From positions 1-18,216 of the forward strand of contig JAEWGK010000164.1 of the NCBI GenBank assembly GCA_023388385.1: 18,216 bases of DNA. The letters run 5' to 3'. This stretch comes from Actinomycetes bacterium (GTDB lineage: Bacteria; Actinomycetota; Actinomycetes; Mycobacteriales; Mycobacteriaceae). The notes under the pieces are model-generated. The model did no database searches. It was not told the origin of the DNA and saw only the letters and a program-made list of their open reading frames with translations. The position numbers and the translations under genes were made by a program. The stretch's first letter is position 1, and each line of letters starts with the position of its first letter. Positions 16,801 through 18,216 of this stretch are shown in pieces.

Positions 16801-18216
16801 CGCCGGCGCCGACGCCCCCTCCGGAAAATCCGCGCCGATGCGGTGTTCCGCGATGCAATCGACCCTGTTCCACTCCCGTCGGCGGACGCGCGTGCCAGCG
16901 AAGGGATCGGGCAGCAGCCCGGCGACGGCACACGCGAGGACGGCGGGCCCGTTCCGGCGGGCACCGCCTGCCTCGTTCCCATCGCCGCCGGTCCCGGACG
17001 CGGGACGGTCAGAGGACGTCGGCAGCGCCGCGGATGCACCGGGCAACGCGCTCGCGAGCCGGGCGAGGCCGGTCCCCGGACCTACCTGAAGGACGATGCC
17101 GGGATGCTCCGCGAGGGCCGCGCGCATCGCTTCGTGGAAGAGGACCGTGCCGCGGAGATGCCGGACCCAGTGGTCCGCCCCGATCTCCTCGCCCTCCCCG
17201 ATCCGGCCGCCGGTGGCCGTCGAGTACATCGGCAGGGACGGACGGGCCGCCGGCAGGCCGGCGACCGCGCGGCGGAAGTCCGGGAGAATCCCGTCGACCA
17301 TCCGGGAGTGGGCGGCCGCCGCGACGCCGATGACGCGGCTCTGCTCCCCCGCCCCCGCGATGGTCTTCCGCAGCGCCTCGAGCGCCGCCGGTGGTCCCGC
17401 GAGGACATGGGCGGTGGGGGCATTCACCGCGGCGACGTCGATGTCCGGGTGCTCCGCCAGCATCGTCCGCAGGCGCCCGGCGGGCATGGAGGTGGCCAGC
17501 ATCGCGCCCTCCGGCATGCGGTTCATCAGCGTCGAGCGGGCGGCGACGAGCCGGCACGCCCCGTCCTCGTCGAGCGCTCCGGCGATGACCGCCGCAGCGT
17601 ACTCGCCCACGCTGTGCCCGACGACGGCGGCCGGCCGGGCGCCGCGGGCCAGGAGGGAACGGGCCGTGGCGACCTGCGCGACGAAGAGGGCGGGGAGCCC
17701 GATCACGGGATCCGAGGGGTCCCCGGCCAGGGCGTCGCCGCGCAGGAGCGCCCTGGGATCGTGCCCGGTCAGTGCGGTGATCTTCTGCGACAGGGACTCG
17801 ACGGCCCGGCGATAGGCGTCGTCCGCCTGCTCCATCCCGTCGGCCATGCCCGCCCACTGGGAGCCTCCGCCCGCGAAGATCCAGACGGCGTCGCGCGGCG
17901 CCGCCGGCGCGGACCCCGGAGCCTCGCCGAGGACGACGTGCACATTGGCGCCGCCGATGCCGAACGAGCTGACACCCGCGATGCGGGGGCCGTCAGGCCA
18001 CGTGCCCGGCCGATCAGCCAGTGTGAAGGCGGACCCGTCCAGTTCCAGCGCGGGGTTGGGGACTTCGGCGTGCAGGGTGCGCGGGATCCAGCCGCTGCGG
18101 ATCGCGCCGATGGCCTTCACCAGCCCCGCGAGGCCGGATGCCGCGTCGGCGTGGCCGATGGCGGATTTCACCGATCCGAGGGCGCACCAGGGTTCGTCGG
18201 CGGGCCCGAAGACGGC
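10840..18216 (-). CDS. HMWP1/Irp1-like PKS/NRPS hybrid, KS(partial)-AT-KR-ACP-Cy-PCP-Cy-PCP-TE, 5' end outside the window
   Basis: 2458 codons are visible, numbered here from the window edge; the first frame is open, so the N-terminus is missing. KS remnant to about 95 (VKSAIGHADAASG, catalytic His22; SSFGIGGANVHVVL). AT about 109-455 (GHSVGE, Ser202; Arg227; AAHS with His303), probably malonyl-specific because Val rather than Gln follows GHS. A structural half plus KR about 485-950 (GGTGAVGR at 714-721, Lys814, Ser849/850, Tyr863). ACP about 965-1035 (Ser997). First Cy about 1072-1495 (D1200, D1205, S1208; SQTPQ). PCP about 1505-1575 (Ser1537). Second Cy about 1608-2045, degenerate (Ser1748 replaces the first Asp). 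PCP about 2085-2155 (Ser2119). Thioesterase about 2196-2455 (GWSMGG Ser2267, Asp2294, His2429). Compared with HMWP1 it lacks both methyltransferases and gains one Cy-PCP. There is no A domain, so its PCPs must be loaded in trans. Confidence 0.9.
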   Translation of the reverse strand, partial: AVFGPADEPWCALGSVKSAIGHADAASGLAGLVKAIGAIRSGWIPRTLHAEVPNPALELDGSAFTLADRPGTWPDGPRIAGVSSFGIGGANVHVVLGEAPGSAPAAPRDAVWIFAGGGSQWAGMADGMEQADDAYRRAVESLSQKITALTGHDPRALLRGDALAGDPSDPVIGLPALFVAQVATARSLLARGARPAAVVGHSVGEYAAAVIAGALDEDGACRLVAARSTLMNRMPEGAMLATSMPAGRLRTMLAEHPDIDVAAVNAPTAHVLAGPPAALEALRKTIAGAGEQSRVIGVAAAAHSRMVDGILPDFRRAVAGLPAARPSLPMYSTATGGRIGEGEEIGADHWVRHLRGTVLFHEAMRAALAEHPGIVLQVGPGTGLARLASALPGASAALPTSSDRPASGTGGDGNEAGGARRNGPAVLACAVAGLLPDPFAGTRVRRREWNRVDCIAEHRIGADFPEGASAPAEPESGGAASSGAFGLIQVARWSTCGDSGASGVAVSEAPVTWVAGGGEPLESVTGILAERGYEIMRVGDDADLPATPPDLILLGAPETDADGGNGTADAAVTDGAAANAAVAAHLSLTARLLDGLRSTGAGADDVVRWVQLTAGAEGIAPGDAVDPVATAATGVPRVAAQETPGLMWRTIDVAPGASSSDSEIVADDIGEFLGGGTANRHRAVRAGLVLERRWFPSSSIGRETPFHGCCAIIGGTGAVGRRLARVLADRGHGVALVSRTEPVGDVADLVGGSDGAITWHRADSSDEDALVAALGEAVEHHGAIGAVVHAAVDVDVATFQEMLGGSPGESLTAKIAGSVCLDRALARLGSDAPGEGGRGGGRPQVLLMSSAAGTIGGFGLAGYVAASRFLDGMAMATEGWTAVDWDRLRRGDAEEAAAASEVTMRHAIDVDDAVAAMADLIGRRGTPAQLAASPEELNSRSDHLDVVRRGAAGDASGDGSEADGDEAARTVARAWMDVLGRPVTSDADDFFASGGHSLLATKLLAGIRTRSGVELRLRDVLDNPTAGGLAALLRGISADRGPDAHPGGADAGAGEPSAAAGARADAGDPRGDFDLTRVQHAYWVGRDPSYELGGVGCHFFLEYLAGDLDIGRYETAWAETVRRHPMLRSVITDEGRQRVLPYDGFTLRVHDLRNSEDADDGLRAIRERLATRVADPAAGPMLLPEVVRMPDGDHVLVSVDVIACDSASWMLVDDEIRHRYEDPSWKPEPLGITFADCVPALNGETPDAAAVREADRRWWFERVDGIPGAPDIGAVPTREPRFTRLTERIPACQWDAIRERAGAAGLTPTAAVMRAYADELAAWSGDHAFSVTATVFDRPAIHPDVDRVVGEFSTMMLVPCASSAPSFAERAADLQRHLMDGLDHRRFGGLEVLAEMSRRRGSQMNVPVVFTGMLGLDDAVGGHDHAWLGEPLGGLSQTPQVWLDHQAYDHRGDLVLQWDVSDALDVAEASRRFASYAARIRALAGDAGWLPADGDPADSGTTGHRHAVVGAWREILGGSVPDPLPDDATFLSLGGDSLLAVRMANAIRGRTGIRLPLRDVRADVTVAELVDRLDAESPDPGTAAEPAAAIPADVAGQAAGADGGENRPFPLTPLQQAYFVGQQGAFDGSYSTAHVTTDVALHGIRETDPVTVQHILEDACSTVSRRHPMLRVRVSADGTQRTLPADAPDTGIEARVHDLRDAADPGAELDRIREALTIEGPDPASGATALVAVTLLPGGEARFHVSSSLLAVDGWSASLLDRDLLDAIAGRPLPGAPRMTFPRYLELLGEPEAEEARAADLRWWRERIPALPSAPALPGSPVAADRMEMLEDRLGPVELAGLREQASAHGVTPSQALLTAYAVALSAECRQDAMLLTTLQHDRRMFDDDVARIIGPFSRTALAAPDLSGGGTFAELARRVAADQAELDAHPDVSAVEITRMMPRRGSRGAVAPVVFQSTLGMDASLGGDLPVDAGPLGSLDVADYVQGLRTPQVELELRCFDLRGELVLSVAAMPRGDDLALRILGCVAGIARRLAAGSGWEDLHEPVGDPDARGIPAWGCGPGEDQGGADAPSGPGADDAAALAHDAWGEVAACWREILGTASDPRPGDDFFDAGGDSLLAIRLIGAIRARGIDGDLRTFLDEPTPRTLLPLTGCAAEDAPGPGAGPDGTGRANSWPTPQAISDCLQTLRRGTGRPLFLIHPSGGDVLCYMGIARLGARGRPVLGLADPGLAGHPVPAGIPALVDLYAAAIAAEQPEGPVTLGGWSMGGTVGHEVARRLRAMGRDVDLLIMLDSNSPARIRRLTGKEAEIHSCTRLRHLRSIAAFVGLETPDGDADVLMRRLVDAGAFRDADAAEERLGVFARHLDGLGDHEASELDESVPVLLMRAGRTSPCNSGEGMGVDDADEPLLGWRGLIRGPVSEHEIDAHHYSMLRDPALPEVVRLIDDALRRWTDDDAS

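Noticed and set aside
15370..16855. Possible C-methyltransferase between AT and KR, as in HMWP1
   Set aside because: The AT-KR interval is about as long as a KR structural half. I see no glycine-rich SAM-binding motif such as ExGxGxG; the only glycine-rich loop belongs to the NADPH site of the KR.
1..18216. Mobile elements, CRISPR arrays, tRNA or rRNA genes
   Set aside because: No transposase-like frame, no regularly spaced direct repeats and no tRNA- or rRNA-like sequence was seen. Internal similarity is limited to repeated Cy and carrier domains.

Overview
The window is very G+C-rich throughout, with coding sequence strongly biased to G/C at third positions and a Tat-exported lipoprotein. 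This points to a high-G+C Gram-positive bacterium (an actinobacterium). I cannot fix the genus. I see no mobile element, tRNA, rRNA or CRISPR array. The window is almost entirely one metallophore (siderophore-type) locus.

Layout. (1) Positions 1-133, minus strand: the first 44 codons of a gene running off the left edge, possibly a membrane transporter. (2) 134-407: a divergent control region with an A+T-rich island (about 266-312), a candidate promoter, and several inverted repeats. (3) 408-5160, plus strand: a four-gene importer operon consisting of a family-5 (Dpp/Opp/Nik-type) substrate-binding lipoprotein, two permeases, and one protein carrying both ATPase domains. The last three genes are joined by 4-bp stop/start overlaps. 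(4) 5150-10744, minus strand: a 1864-aa nonribosomal peptide synthetase with the order ArCP-Cy-A-PCP-Cy-PCP, the layout of yersiniabactin HMWP2 (Irp2). Its adenylation pocket reads as cysteine-activating. (5) 10840-18216, minus strand, cut by the right edge: a PKS/NRPS hybrid with the order KS(partial)-AT-KR-ACP-Cy-PCP-Cy-PCP-TE, related in plan to HMWP1 (Irp1).

How the genes work together (inference). An aryl acid such as salicylate is loaded on the ArCP. Two cysteines are condensed and cyclised on the first synthetase. The PKS module of the second extends the chain with a malonyl unit and reduces it. Further Cys-type modules add to it, and the thioesterase releases the product. The adjacent importer may take the metal complex back up. 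The aryl-acid ligase, salicylate synthase and phosphopantetheinyl transferase are not in the window.

The main novelty is in the hybrid synthetase. It lacks the methyltransferase domains of HMWP1 and carries one extra Cy-PCP module just before the thioesterase. That last Cy domain has lost several signature catalytic residues, while the other three keep the DxxxxDxxS motif. Only one adenylation domain is visible for four downstream peptidyl carriers. The product is therefore unlikely to be yersiniabactin and may be an undescribed phenolate-thiazoline metallophore.
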